Shown: piece after piece, positions 50,532 through 59,535 of the stretch
How the letters are laid out: every line of letters starts with the position of its first letter
How positions within the stretch are numbered: position 1 is the first letter of the stretch
Assembly (NCBI RefSeq): GCF_007859315.1
Contig: NZ_VOHA01000019.1
Location: 1-64,000 of the forward strand
From: Reyranella sp. CPCC 100927
GTDB lineage: Bacteria; Pseudomonadota; Alphaproteobacteria; Reyranellales; Reyranellaceae
Reading direction: 5' to 3'
Length of the DNA: 64,000 nucleotides
Notes under the pieces: model-generated
Databases searched by the model: none
What the model was told of the DNA's origin: nothing
The model's input: only the letters and a program-made list of their open reading frames with translations
Position numbers and translations under genes: made by a program

Positions 50532-51488
50532 ATGACGGATGACGCGCTGCTGCTGTTTGACGAGTCGACGTCGTGGGAGACGGCGCAGGCGACGCTGGAC
50601 GAGCAGGGTCTCGGCGACGGTTTGCCGCTGGTGATGCCGACGCAGCGCCGGCTCGAAGCCATGCTGGCCGGCATCGACCAGCCTGGCCGCAGTCGCGGTC
50701 CGATGCCGCCGCTGTTCGGCGAGCTCACGCCGGCAGCCGTTGCCTACAACTGTGTGCTGGCCGGCGCGCGACCGGGCGATCTGCCGGCGGTGCTGACCGC
50801 GGCCATGGCCTGCCTGGAAGCCGACTTCAACCTGCTGGGCATTCTCACCACAACCGGCACCACGGCGGTGGCGATGCTGGTGCACGGGCCGATGGCGCGG
50901 ACCCTGGGCATCAATGGCGGCACCAATTGCCTGGGGCCAGGCGTGCGCGCCAACGCCACCATCGGTCGGGCGCTGGCGCTGGTCCTGCGCAATATCGGCG
51001 GTGCGCGGCCGCAGGTCGGCGACATGGCGACCATGGGCCAGCCGGGCAAGTACACGTTCTGCTTCGCCGAGAACGACGAGGCGATCTTTCCGCCGCTGCC
51101 GCTACGCCGTGGCATGGGCGCCGACGCGGTGAGCGTGCTCGGCGTATCGGGAACGGCGGAAATCCTGCCGGCGGGTGACGGCGACACGCCCGAAGCGATC
51201 CTGCGGTCAGTCGCCACGGCGATGGCCGTGGCCGCATCGGTCGCTGCGCGCAAGCCCGCGCGCGGCGAGCAGGTGCTGCTGCTGCCGCCGGAACTCGCGC
51301 GCTTCCTCGTCCAGCACGGCTGGGACCTCGCCCGCGTGCAACGTCATCTGTTCGATGCGCACGCGGTGGCGGCCGCGCCCGGGGCGATCCATGTGATCGT
51401 GACCGGCGGTCCCGGCGTCAAGATGACTCATCTGCCGCTGTGGGCCGGCGGCACCCGCGTGGTGACGCGGCCGATTGGCATCGATTGA
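50532..51488 (+). CDS. Paralog of the 46837-47877 conserved-cysteine protein
   Basis: 318 residues. It shares with the earlier gene GDGLPLVMPTQRRLEAML, FNLLGILTTTGTTAVAMLVHG, NGGTNCLGPGVRANATIGRAL then NIGGARP, and KYTFCFAENDEAIFPPLPLRRG. C133 and C177 match the earlier protein's C135 and C179; the extra cysteine four residues before the first is glycine here. The family is unknown to me. The ATG lacks a clear ribosome site, and a GTG at 50505 is possible. It is followed after 10 nt by an acetyltransferase gene, probably in the same transcript. Confidence 0.7.
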   Translation: MTDDALLLFDESTSWETAQATLDEQGLGDGLPLVMPTQRRLEAMLAGIDQPGRSRGPMPPLFGELTPAAVAYNCVLAGARPGDLPAVLTAAMACLEADFNLLGILTTTGTTAVAMLVHGPMARTLGINGGTNCLGPGVRANATIGRALALVLRNIGGARPQVGDMATMGQPGKYTFCFAENDEAIFPPLPLRRGMGADAVSVLGVSGTAEILPAGDGDTPEAILRSVATAMAVAASVAARKPARGEQVLLLPPELARFLVQHGWDLARVQRHLFDAHAVAAAPGAIHVIVTGGPGVKMTHLPLWAGGTRVVTRPIGID

Positions 51489-51498
51489 GCGGTGTGTC

Positions 51499-51957
51499 AT
51501 GACCACGGGCACTACGCTGACGCTGCAGCCGGTGACACAAGATGATGTCGAGCCGTTGCTGGCCATGGCACGCGCGTTTCACGCCGAGGATGGCCACGCG
51601 TTGAGCGATGCCGGTGCGCGGGCCGTGCACGTGGTCTGCGCCGGCGATCCGATGGCCCTGGCGTGGTTCCTGTGCGCCGACGGCGCGCGTGTCGGCTATG
51701 CGGTGCTGACCTTCGGTTTCAGCATCGAGCATGGCGGTCGCGACGGCTTCATCGACGACCTCTATTTGGTGCCGGCGGTACGCGGCCGTGGGCTCGGCGC
51801 CGCAGCGATGGCGATGCTGGAGCGGATCGCCGCCGAACGCGGTGTGCGGGCGCTGCATCTGGAGGTGGCGCGCGACAATGCGCGCGCCGAGGCGCTCTAT
51901 CGCAGCCGCGGTTACGGCATCACCGAACGCAAGCTGATGAGCAAGAGGTTGTCCTAG
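51499..51957 (+). CDS. GNAT-family N-acetyltransferase
   Basis: 152 residues. TLTLQPVTQDDVEPLLAMARAFH opens the fold, the acetyl-CoA site is YLVPAVRGRGLGAAAMAML and the C-terminal LEVARDNARAEALYRSRGY is typical of the family. It transfers an acetyl group to an amine of unknown identity. It lies 10 nt behind the conserved-cysteine paralog. Confidence 0.85.
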   Translation: MTTGTTLTLQPVTQDDVEPLLAMARAFHAEDGHALSDAGARAVHVVCAGDPMALAWFLCADGARVGYAVLTFGFSIEHGGRDGFIDDLYLVPAVRGRGLGAAAMAMLERIAAERGVRALHLEVARDNARAEALYRSRGYGITERKLMSKRLS

Positions 51958-51964
51958 ACACAGC

Positions 51965-52051
51965 CGTCATCCCGAGCGGCGCGAGGGATCTTCTGCAAGT
52001 GACGCACGGTGCGCCCGCATCGAAAGATCCCGCGCTACGCTCGGGATGACA
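51965..52051. repeat. Palindromic repeat family D
   Basis: GTCATCCCGAGCGGCGCGAGG and CCGCGCTACGCTCGGGATGAC are near-mirror arms. It lies between convergent genes together with a family C half hairpin (GCCCGCGCTCCCAGG) near 52079-52092. Confidence 0.8.
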
Positions 52052-52095
52052 GTCCCGGGTCGCAGCCGAGCCCAGGCCCGCGCTCCCAGGGGGTG

Positions 52096-52749
52096 CTACT
52101 GCCCTCTGATCTCGGCGAGGGCGCGGCGCAGGATGGCGGCGACGCGGCGCTGCTCGTCCAATGGTGCGTGGCGCTTCTCGCGCAGCAGGCCACGCAGTTC
52201 GTGGCGGGCACCGCGCAGTTCCGAGGCCGTGCCGCGCGGATCGTCCTCGACATCCTCGCCGGCGAAGGCGCGGCGCACACGTTCCATGCGGCTGCCGATG
52301 TGCGCGAGCTGGCCCAGCAGCGCGTCGACCACACCGCGATTCTCCTCGAGATAGGCGCGGCCGCTGTCGGTGATGCTGTAGCGCTTGCGCGTGCCCTCGG
52401 CTTCGGCTGTCGCGTGGCCGAGCTCTTCGAGATAGGTCAGCGCCGGGTACACCATGCCGGGACTCGGGCTGTAGAAGCCGGATGACCGTTCTTCCAGCGC
52501 CTTGATGATTTCGTAGCCATGGCGCGGCTGCTCGGCCAGCAGGTTCAGAATGAGCAGCTGCAGGTCGCCGGCGCCCAGCTTGCGGCTCATGCCGAAGCGG
52601 CGGCCGCCGGGGCCGCCGTCTTCGCCGAAGCCCTCGGCGAACATCCGAAAGCCCCGCCCGTGACGGTGACGGCCGATGAAACTGCGCATGTTGTCGGTCC
52701 AGGACCGCTCGAACGGGCTGCCGTGACCGCAATCCCGATGATGACGCAT
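52096..52749 (-). CDS. PadR-family transcriptional regulator, YqjI-like
   Basis: 217 residues from the ATG with AAAGGATAAACCAC before it. The first 45 residues are rich in His, Arg and Gly (MRHHRDCGHGSPF, GRHRHGRGF), as in the nickel-responsive regulator YqjI. The PadR winged helix follows: LQLLILNLLAEQPRHGYEI, FYSPSPGMVYPALTYLEELGH, GTRKRYSITDSGRAYL. A C-terminal coiled segment serves dimerisation. A near-perfect operator lies just upstream (52772-52789), so self-control is likely. A metal-sensing role is inferred from the His-rich head. Confidence 0.85.
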   Translation of the reverse strand: MRHHRDCGHGSPFERSWTDNMRSFIGRHRHGRGFRMFAEGFGEDGGPGGRRFGMSRKLGAGDLQLLILNLLAEQPRHGYEIIKALEERSSGFYSPSPGMVYPALTYLEELGHATAEAEGTRKRYSITDSGRAYLEENRGVVDALLGQLAHIGSRMERVRRAFAGEDVEDDPRGTASELRGARHELRGLLREKRHAPLDEQRRVAAILRRALAEIRGQ

Positions 52750-52771
52750 GTGGTTTATCCTTTCGTAGAAC

Positions 52772-52789
52772 ATATATCGTAAGATATAT
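52772..52789. promoter_or_regulatory. Inverted-repeat operator for the PadR regulator
   Basis: ATATATC-GTAA-GATATAT is a perfect 7-bp inverted repeat placed 23 nt upstream of the PadR start codon, in an otherwise GC-rich region. Its position overlaps where the promoter should be, fitting autorepression. Confidence 0.65.
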
Positions 52790-52897
52790 CTTCTGACACG
52801 AAAGTCAAGCCCGGTGAAAACGAAAGCGGCTCCCGGCGCGCCTCATGAGCGCACCGGGAGCCGCGGTTCGTCGGCCGGCGTCAGCGTGCGATCTTGC

Positions 52898-53953
52898 TCA
52901 GGTGGCGACGACGCGCAGGTGATGATGATCGCGCCGCGCGAGCGCGGTGTAGACGTGCACGTAGTCCTCGGCCATGCGCCGCGCGGTGAAGCGCCGTTCG
53001 AACTGGCGGCGAATAGCGGTGCGCGACAGCTTGGGCAGGCGCTGCACGGCGGCAACGGCGCCCACTTCATCCTCAACGATGAAGCCGGTCACGCCTTCGT
53101 CGATGATCTCCGGCACCGAGCCGCGGTTGAAGCCGATCACCGGTGCGCCGCACGCCATCGCTTCGATCATCACCAGTCCGAACGGCTCGGGCCAGTCGAT
53201 CGGCACCAGCAAGGCGATGGCGCCGCTGAGGAATTCCGATTTCTGCGAGTCGCTGATCTCGCCGATGAAGTCGACATGCGGCTGGGCCAACAGCGGCTCG
53301 ATCTCCTTCTTGAAGTACGACGTGTCGGCCTTGTCGACCTTGGCCGCAATCTTGAGCGGCAAGCCGCAAAGCTGCGCGATGCGGATGGCGCGATCGACGC
53401 ACTTCTCCGGTGCGATGCGTCCGAGGAACGCCAGGTATGACGGCTTCACGGGCTGCGGCATCAGCAGTTTTTCCGGTAAGCCGTGTTGCACGGTCTTGAT
53501 CCATCCCGCCTGCGGCAGTGGTCGTCGCTGGGCGTCGGAGATCGAAATGACCGGGACCGACGAGAAGGCACTGAACACCGGCTGCTGCTCGGGAAGATCG
53601 AGGCGGCCATGCAGCGTGGTCACGAACGGCGTGCGCTGACGCGTGAACAGCGAGAATGGAAAATAGTCGAGATGGAAATGCAGCAGATCAAATTCATGCG
53701 CGCGCTGGCGCACGCGTTCCAGCAGCAGCATATGCAGCGACATGGGGTCGCGCACACTGGGATCCAGCCGCAGTGCGCGCGGCCACACGGCATCGAGTTC
53801 CGCCGCGGTCTCAGAATCGCCACTGGCAAACAGCGTTACGTCGTGGCCCAACGCCACCAGCTCTTCTGTCAGAAAAGAGACGACTCGTTCCGTACCGCCA
53901 TAAAGCTTGGGCGGAATGGCTTCGGTGAGCGGAGCGATCTGGGCAATGCGCAT
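52898..53953 (-). CDS. Glycosyltransferase family 4
   Basis: 351 residues, GT-B fold. MRIAQIAPLTEAIPPKLYGG then TERVVSFLTEELVALGHDVTLFASGDS is the N-terminal domain. The donor site includes FLGRIAPEKCVDRAIRIA and the E-x7-E motif in PEPFGLVMIEAMACGAPVIGF. It transfers a sugar from a nucleotide donor; the acceptor is unknown. AGAAGGTGCTATCAC precedes the ATG. It is divergent from the ABC exporter gene, and the two may act on the same product, but this is only positional. Confidence 0.85.
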   Translation of the reverse strand: MRIAQIAPLTEAIPPKLYGGTERVVSFLTEELVALGHDVTLFASGDSETAAELDAVWPRALRLDPSVRDPMSLHMLLLERVRQRAHEFDLLHFHLDYFPFSLFTRQRTPFVTTLHGRLDLPEQQPVFSAFSSVPVISISDAQRRPLPQAGWIKTVQHGLPEKLLMPQPVKPSYLAFLGRIAPEKCVDRAIRIAQLCGLPLKIAAKVDKADTSYFKKEIEPLLAQPHVDFIGEISDSQKSEFLSGAIALLVPIDWPEPFGLVMIEAMACGAPVIGFNRGSVPEIIDEGVTGFIVEDEVGAVAAVQRLPKLSRTAIRRQFERRFTARRMAEDYVHVYTALARRDHHHLRVVAT

Positions 53954-54151
53954 GTGATAGCACCTTCTGGAAAAAAGGTTCAGTGTTGTGACTGACAAGT
54001 GCGTTGATTATCGTGCTTATGAGCGCCGGACTTGGCGCCAGACTCTGGATGCGTCTCTACCGGTAGCAACTTCAGTCGCCGGCCCGCGTCACTGCTTACA
54101 TCGAAACGCCACACGGTAACGCCAACCGATCTACGCAGGAGATTGAGGCAA

Positions 54152-55987
54152 ATGCAAGATCGCGGCCGAAACGAAGCCTCACATGTTTTTTCTACCAGCG
54201 ATGAAGGAACCATCGGCACAAGTAATGCGTTGACGGCCTACGCCTTCAAACCGCTGGCGTTCATCTTGCGGTATGTGCGCCACCGCGCGCCATCGCATAC
54301 GATCGTCATCCTCTCGGTTCTTGTCGCCGTTGGCTGCGCCATCTCATCGCAATACGCCATCAAGCATCTCATCGACGTGCTGTCATCGACACCCGATGCC
54401 AACGATCCTGTGTGGACGGCGTTCATGCTGCTCACCGGCTTGATCGCCGCCGACAATCTATCGTGGCGCGTGGGTGGTTGGGCCGCCAGCCACGCATTTG
54501 TCACGGTGACCGGCGATTTGCGACGTGATCTCTTTCGTCATCTCACCGGGCATGCGCACGGTTACTTTGTCGATCGCCTGCCCGGCATGTTGGCGAGCCG
54601 CATCACCGCGACCGCGAATGCCGTGTACACGACGGAAACCATGTTCACCTGGAACGTCATGCCGCCGGCCGTCGCGACCATGGGCTCGATCGCGTTGCTG
54701 AGTGCGGTCGATCCCACTCTGGCCGGAACGTTGGTGGTCATTGCCGGTATCATCGTGCTGGTGATGTTCAAGCTGGCCAGTCGGGGCCAGAAGCTGCATC
54801 ACACGTTCGCGAGCAAGGCGGCGCTGGTCGACGGCGAACTGGTCGATATCATCGGCAACATCGGCGTCGTGCGTGCCTTCGGTGCCACCATGCGCGAACG
54901 TCAGCGTTTTGCAACGACGGTCCACGACGAGATGGACGCGCGCCAGCGCAGCCTGCGTTATCTCGAGAAGCTGCGGCTGCTGCATGCGGCGATGACCGCG
55001 GCATTGACGGCCGGCGTTCTGGGATGGGCATTGCTCCTGTGGCAACGCGGCGCCGTCACGACGGGCGACGTGGTACTGGTCTGCGCGCTGGGTTTCACCA
55101 TCCTGCACGCGTCGCGGGATCTGGCCGTGGCCCTGGTCGAGATCACGCAGCACGTGGCCCGGCTGGGCGAGGCGCTCTCGACGCTGCTGCTGCCGCACGA
55201 GATGCGCGAGCATCCCGATGCGACATCGCTGTCGGTGCGCGGCGGTCGGGTCGAGTTCGACGGCGTCGACTTCAGCTACCCCGGCAGCCGCCCGGTATTG
55301 CGCAACTTCCGCCTGCAGGTTGCACCGGGTCAGCGCGTCGGCCTGGTCGGCCGGTCGGGCTCGGGCAAGTCGACGGTACTGGCCCTGATGCAGCGCTTCT
55401 ATGACGTACAGCACGGCTGCATTCGCATCGGCGACCAGGACGTGCGGCAACTCGCGCAGCAGAGCCTGGGCGATGCGATCGCGCTGGTGCCGCAGGACAT
55501 CTCGCTGTTCCATCGTTCGATCCTCGAAAATATCCGCTACGGCCGGCCGGATGCGACCGAGGCCGAGGTCGAGGCGGCTGCCGAGGCGGCGGGCTGCAAG
55601 GGCTTCATCGCCGCGCTGCCGCAGGGTTTCGCGACCATCGCCGGCGATCGCGGCGTGAAGCTGTCGGGCGGCCAGCGCCAGCGCATCGCGATCGCCCGCG
55701 CCTTCCTGAAGGATGCGCCGATCCTGTTGCTCGACGAGGCGACGTCGGCGCTGGACAGCGAATCCGAACAGGCGATCCACGAGGCGCTGGCGCGCCTGAT
55801 GCGCGATCGCACGGTGATCGCCATTGCGCATCGGCTGTCGACCCTGCGCGACTTCGATCGCATCGTGGTGATGGACGCCGGCCGCATCGTGCAGGACGGC
55901 ACGCCGTCCGATCTGGCACGCCGCGCGGGTCCGTTCCGTGACCTGCTGCAGCGCCAGATGGCCCAGGCCGAACGCGTCGCGGCCTGA
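54152..55987 (+). CDS. ABC exporter, fused membrane and ATPase domains
   Basis: 611 residues, a half transporter of the MsbA/lipid A-like type. Six membrane segments run from about 40 to 330. The ATPase has Walker A GRSGSGKST near 399, signature LSGGQRQRIAIARAFL, Walker B ILLLDEATSALD and the H-loop IAIAHRLST. It should act as a homodimer exporting a lipid, peptide or sugar-linked compound. A GAGGCAA ribosome site precedes the ATG; the frame is open further upstream without a better start. Confidence 0.9.
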   Translation: MQDRGRNEASHVFSTSDEGTIGTSNALTAYAFKPLAFILRYVRHRAPSHTIVILSVLVAVGCAISSQYAIKHLIDVLSSTPDANDPVWTAFMLLTGLIAADNLSWRVGGWAASHAFVTVTGDLRRDLFRHLTGHAHGYFVDRLPGMLASRITATANAVYTTETMFTWNVMPPAVATMGSIALLSAVDPTLAGTLVVIAGIIVLVMFKLASRGQKLHHTFASKAALVDGELVDIIGNIGVVRAFGATMRERQRFATTVHDEMDARQRSLRYLEKLRLLHAAMTAALTAGVLGWALLLWQRGAVTTGDVVLVCALGFTILHASRDLAVALVEITQHVARLGEALSTLLLPHEMREHPDATSLSVRGGRVEFDGVDFSYPGSRPVLRNFRLQVAPGQRVGLVGRSGSGKSTVLALMQRFYDVQHGCIRIGDQDVRQLAQQSLGDAIALVPQDISLFHRSILENIRYGRPDATEAEVEAAAEAAGCKGFIAALPQGFATIAGDRGVKLSGGQRQRIAIARAFLKDAPILLLDEATSALDSESEQAIHEALARLMRDRTVIAIAHRLSTLRDFDRIVVMDAGRIVQDGTPSDLARRAGPFRDLLQRQMAQAERVAA

Positions 55988-56059
55988 GCGCCTCTTTCCG
56001 AACTGGGTTGCGCGCCTCTATCCTGTCGGGACATTGATGTCTCCCGACGGGGTGCTGCC

Positions 56060-56761
56060 ATGACAAAGCAGAAGCTCGTTCTCGTGCCCGGCCTGCTGTG
56101 CGACGAGGATCTCTGGCACGATCAGCTTTCGGCGCTGGCGCCGCACGCCGATGTGGCGATCACCATGGAGCAGACGCGGTACCCGACGGTCAGCGCCATC
56201 GCGGCGGCGATCCTGGCCGCCGCGCCGCCGCAGTTCGCGCTCGCCGGCCTGTCGATGGGCGGCATGATCGCGATGGAGATCATGCGCCAGGCACCGCAGC
56301 GGGTGATGCGACTGGCGCTGCTCGATACCAGCGCGCGCGGCATCGTCGACGAAGAGCACGCCATTCGCGCCGGCCGCATCGCCCTGGTGCGGGCCGGGCA
56401 TGTCGACATCATGCTGGGGCTGCAGCTGTCGCGCTTCGTGCCGATGACGCGGCTGGGCGATGCGATCCTGATCGATCGGGCGCTGAAGATGATGCGCCGT
56501 GTCGGCGCCGCCACCTATATCCGCCAGGAGCAGGCCGTGATGACGCGCAGCGACAGTCGCCCGGGACTGGCGGCGATCCAGTGTCCGACACTGGTGTTGT
56601 GTGGCCGGCAGGACGCCGCAACGCCGCTGGTCCTGTCAGAAGAAATCGCGGCGGCGATTCCATCGGCGCGGCTGGCGGTGGTCGAAGATTGCGGTCATCT
56701 GTCGACGATGGAGCAGCCCGATGTGGTCAACCGTGCGTTGCTGGATTGGCTGGCGATGTAA
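56060..56761 (+). CDS. Alpha/beta hydrolase
   Basis: 233 residues. The elbow is FALAGLSMGGMIAMEIM, the acid is in LVLCGRQDAATPL and the histidine in VVEDCGHLSTMEQP. This is the compact RsbQ/esterase-like form with a short cap (TRLGDAILIDRALKMM). The substrate is unknown. CGACGGGGTGCTGCC precedes the ATG. It stands alone between the ABC exporter and repeats. Confidence 0.85.
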   Translation: MTKQKLVLVPGLLCDEDLWHDQLSALAPHADVAITMEQTRYPTVSAIAAAILAAAPPQFALAGLSMGGMIAMEIMRQAPQRVMRLALLDTSARGIVDEEHAIRAGRIALVRAGHVDIMLGLQLSRFVPMTRLGDAILIDRALKMMRRVGAATYIRQEQAVMTRSDSRPGLAAIQCPTLVLCGRQDAATPLVLSEEIAAAIPSARLAVVEDCGHLSTMEQPDVVNRALLDWLAM

Positions 56762-56820
56762 CGGAAAGCCCTTTCGCCCGCTGCGCGGCTGTCGGATTCA
56801 CACATCGTTATCGGGGGTTT

Positions 56821-56903
56821 CTGGGAGCGCGGGCGTCCCGCCCGCTCATGTCAGGCGAAAGCCTGGCTTTCGCCTTGATGCGGGCGGGACGCCCGCGCTC
56901 CCA
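56821..56903. repeat. Palindromic repeat family C
   Basis: CTGGGAGCGCGGGCGTCCCG and CGGGACGCCCGCGCTCCCAG are perfect mirror arms, with GGCGAAAGCCTGGCTTTCGCC in the centre forming its own hairpin. It lies between convergent genes. Confidence 0.85.
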
Positions 56904-56931
56904 GGGGCTCGCTTCGCTCGCGATGAAGAGG

Positions 56932-58131
56932 CTAACCGACCACGCCCTTAGCGCGCAGTGCGGCGATCGCGGTGTCGTCGCAGCCGGCGAGATCGCGCAG
57001 GACCCGGTCGCTGTCCTCGCCCAGCAGCGGCGGCGGTTCGTCGGTGCCCACCGGTGTATCCGACAACCGGTAGACCGACCCCAGGACGCGGAAGTCGCCG
57101 ACATCCGGGTGATGCATCGTGCGCACCATGCCGCGGGCGGCGACCTCTTCCGACTCCAACGCCTCGGCCAGATCGCGCACCGGCCCGACCGGCAGGTGGC
57201 GCAGGCGCCGGGCCCAGTTCTCCTTGGTGTCGGTCGCCAGCACGGCATTCATCAACGCAAACAGCGCCGGCCGGTTCTGGGTGCGGCTGGCCGTGGTGGC
57301 AAAGCGCGGGTCGTCAATCCATTCGGGGCGGCCGATCGAACGGCACATCTCGGCGAACAGCTTCTGGTTCGCCACCGCCATGTAGAGCAGCCCGTTGCTG
57401 GTCGGGAAGGCATTGGTCGGCGTCGACGTCATGTGTGCATTGCCCGAGCGCGGCGGTTGCGTGCCCGAACTGAGATAATAGAGGCCGGCGTTGCCCAGAG
57501 CCGCGATGGCGACGTCGAACAGCGCCAGATCGATGTGCTGACCTCTGCCGGTGTCGCGCCGCGCATAGAGCGCGGCCAGGATCGCGCTGGTGGCGTGAAC
57601 CGCGGTCAGCGTGTCGATGATCGACAACGCATGGCGCATCGGCGGGCCGTCGGGATCGCCGGTCAGCGCCATCATGCCCGACTCGGCCTGCAGGACCGGA
57701 TCGAAGCCCGGCCGGTCGGCCATCGGCCCGGTCTGGCCATAGGCCGAGACCGAGAGATAGACCAGGCGCGGATGACGCTCCTTCAATGAGGCGTAGTCGA
57801 GACCGAAGCGCTTCATCACGCCGGGACGGAAGTTCTCGACCAGCACGTCGCAATCGGGCAGCAGGCGCGCGATGATCTCCTGGCCTTCCCGGGTGCCGAT
57901 ATCGAGCGCAACGCTCTTCTTGCCGCGATTGAAGGCCAGGAAGAAATGCGTCTGCGACCCGACCTTGGGGCCGGCCAGGCGGCGGCCGTCGTCGCCACCA
58001 TCGGGGTCCTCGATCTTGATCACCTCGGCACCCATATCTGCCAACGACTGGGTGCAGGCGGGGCCGGCGATGACACGGGAGAAATCGAGTACGCGAATGC
58101 CGTCGAGCGGCGGACGACCGGAGGCAGTCAT
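56932..58131 (-). CDS. CaiB/BaiF CoA-transferase (class III)
   Basis: 399 residues. GIRVLDFSRVIAGPACTQSLADMGAEVIKIE opens the fold. The catalytic aspartate lies in ESGMMALTGDPDGPPMRHAL, and YASLKERHPRLVYLSVSAYGQTGP and ALFDVAIAALGNAG are standard. The enzyme moves CoA between carboxylic acids, often oxalate, formate, carnitine or aromatic acids. It is divergent from a GbsR/MarR-like regulator that may control it. Confidence 0.9.
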   Translation of the reverse strand: MTASGRPPLDGIRVLDFSRVIAGPACTQSLADMGAEVIKIEDPDGGDDGRRLAGPKVGSQTHFFLAFNRGKKSVALDIGTREGQEIIARLLPDCDVLVENFRPGVMKRFGLDYASLKERHPRLVYLSVSAYGQTGPMADRPGFDPVLQAESGMMALTGDPDGPPMRHALSIIDTLTAVHATSAILAALYARRDTGRGQHIDLALFDVAIAALGNAGLYYLSSGTQPPRSGNAHMTSTPTNAFPTSNGLLYMAVANQKLFAEMCRSIGRPEWIDDPRFATTASRTQNRPALFALMNAVLATDTKENWARRLRHLPVGPVRDLAEALESEEVAARGMVRTMHHPDVGDFRVLGSVYRLSDTPVGTDEPPPLLGEDSDRVLRDLAGCDDTAIAALRAKGVVG

Positions 58132-58230
58132 GACAGATCCTGTTCCAACGCAAAACCGCGGCGAGGCTGGCACGGTGGGCACAGTACTGTCCACGCCGTG
58201 CGCGCCATGGCTGCCGCGCGGGTGGATGAG

Positions 58231-58764
58231 ATGAGCCTGTTGCCGGCCATGCACGACTTCGTCACGTTCTTCGGCGAACTCGGTCCGCGGTGGGGATTGG
58301 AAGCCGACCCCTGCCGTGTCCATGCCTACCTCTATCTGGTCGAGCGGCCCGCCAGCGAGAGCGACATCGCCGGTGCGCTCGATCTTGACGGCGCTGCCGT
58401 GACGGCGGCGCTCGCCTACCTCGTTCGCTGGCGCATGGTTCAGTCCGTGGGCGCCTCGCTGTGGCAGGTCGGCGGTGATCCCTGGGACATGCTGATGTCG
58501 GCGCTGGAGGCGCGGCGACAGGAGGAAATCGCGCCGGCGCTGGCGACCCTGCGCGGCTGCCGTGACGCGGCGCTGCGCGACAAGCTCGATCCATCGGTGC
58601 GTCGCCGGATTGGTGCCGTTCTCGACCTCGCCGAGGACCTCGCCGCGATCGACACCCAGGCGCGGCGATTGTCGCCGCAGTTCCTGCGGCAGATGGTCGG
58701 CCTGTCCGGCCGCGCCGCCCGCTTCATGGATCGGACGTTCGGCAGTCGACGCGACAAGCGATGA
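58231..58764 (+). CDS. GbsR/MarR-type transcriptional regulator
   Basis: 177 residues with a winged-helix core: FFGELGPRWGLEADPCRVHAYLYL, then SESDIAGALDLDGAAVTAALAYLVRWRMVQSV. The C-terminal half is helical (AALRDKLDPSVRRRIGAVLDLAEDLAAI) and likely dimerises. The GPRWGLE opening is typical of GbsR-like proteins. ATG at 58231 or 58207 are both possible. Its divergence from the CoA-transferase gene suggests that gene as a target. Confidence 0.8.
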   Translation: MSLLPAMHDFVTFFGELGPRWGLEADPCRVHAYLYLVERPASESDIAGALDLDGAAVTAALAYLVRWRMVQSVGASLWQVGGDPWDMLMSALEARRQEEIAPALATLRGCRDAALRDKLDPSVRRRIGAVLDLAEDLAAIDTQARRLSPQFLRQMVGLSGRAARFMDRTFGSRRDKR

Positions 58765-58767
58765 TGT

Positions 58768-59535
58768 TCAGTGGACGGGCGTGCGCCAGCGCAAGGCGTA
58801 GCGTTCGACGCTCGACAGCAGGGCGGCGCTGACCAGGCCGATCAGGCCCAGCAGGATGACGCCGGCGAACAGATCAGGCGCGCGAAAGGCGCGGGCCGAC
58901 AACAGGATCCACAGCCCGAGGCCCTCGCGGCTGGCCAGCATCTCGCCGACGACGGCTAGGATCAGCGCCACGGTCAGGCCCAGCCGCAGGCCGGCGAAGA
59001 TGTCGGGCAGCGCGTTGGGCAGGGCGATCTTGGCGATCACCTCCCAGCGCGACAGGCCGAGCGCCCGGCTGACCTCGTAGAGGCGCGGCTCGACGGCGGC
59101 AAAGCCGTGCACGGTCGCCAGCAGCATCGGCCACAGGGCGCCGAAGCCGATCACCACCAGCACCATGCCTTCCGACAGGCCGAGGAAGGCGATTGCCACC
59201 GGCACGATGGCCGAGGCCGGCAGCGGCCGCAGGAACTCGAGCGTGGGACCGAGATAGGCGCGCGCCGCGGGCGAGATGCCGATCAGCGCGCCGAGCCCGA
59301 TGCCCAGCAGCGACGCCAGCAGCCAGCCCCAGACCATGCGCCCGACCGTACCCAGCACTTTGTCGAGCAGTTCGCCGCTGGCGAAGCCGCGCTCGAGCGC
59401 CGCCCAGGCCTTGTCGGGTCCGGGCAGGAACACCGGCGACACCAGCCGGGCGTCGGCCGCCAGCTGCCACAGCAGCACGATGCCGAGCCCGACCAGGACG
59501 CTGGCCGCCAGCCACAGTGCGCGGCGCCAGATCAT
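58768..59535 (-). CDS. ABC transporter permease (NitT/TauT type)
   Basis: 255 residues, six membrane helices. The EAA-like cytoplasmic loop is EVSRALGLSRWEVIAKIALPNALPDIFAGLRLGL. Last gene of a four-gene importer run: binding protein, ATPase, permease, permease. Its ATG overlaps the preceding stop by 4 nt. These systems import nitrate, sulfonates, pyrimidine precursors or aromatic acids. Confidence 0.9.
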   Translation of the reverse strand: MIWRRALWLAASVLVGLGIVLLWQLAADARLVSPVFLPGPDKAWAALERGFASGELLDKVLGTVGRMVWGWLLASLLGIGLGALIGISPAARAYLGPTLEFLRPLPASAIVPVAIAFLGLSEGMVLVVIGFGALWPMLLATVHGFAAVEPRLYEVSRALGLSRWEVIAKIALPNALPDIFAGLRLGLTVALILAVVGEMLASREGLGLWILLSARAFRAPDLFAGVILLGLIGLVSAALLSSVERYALRWRTPVH

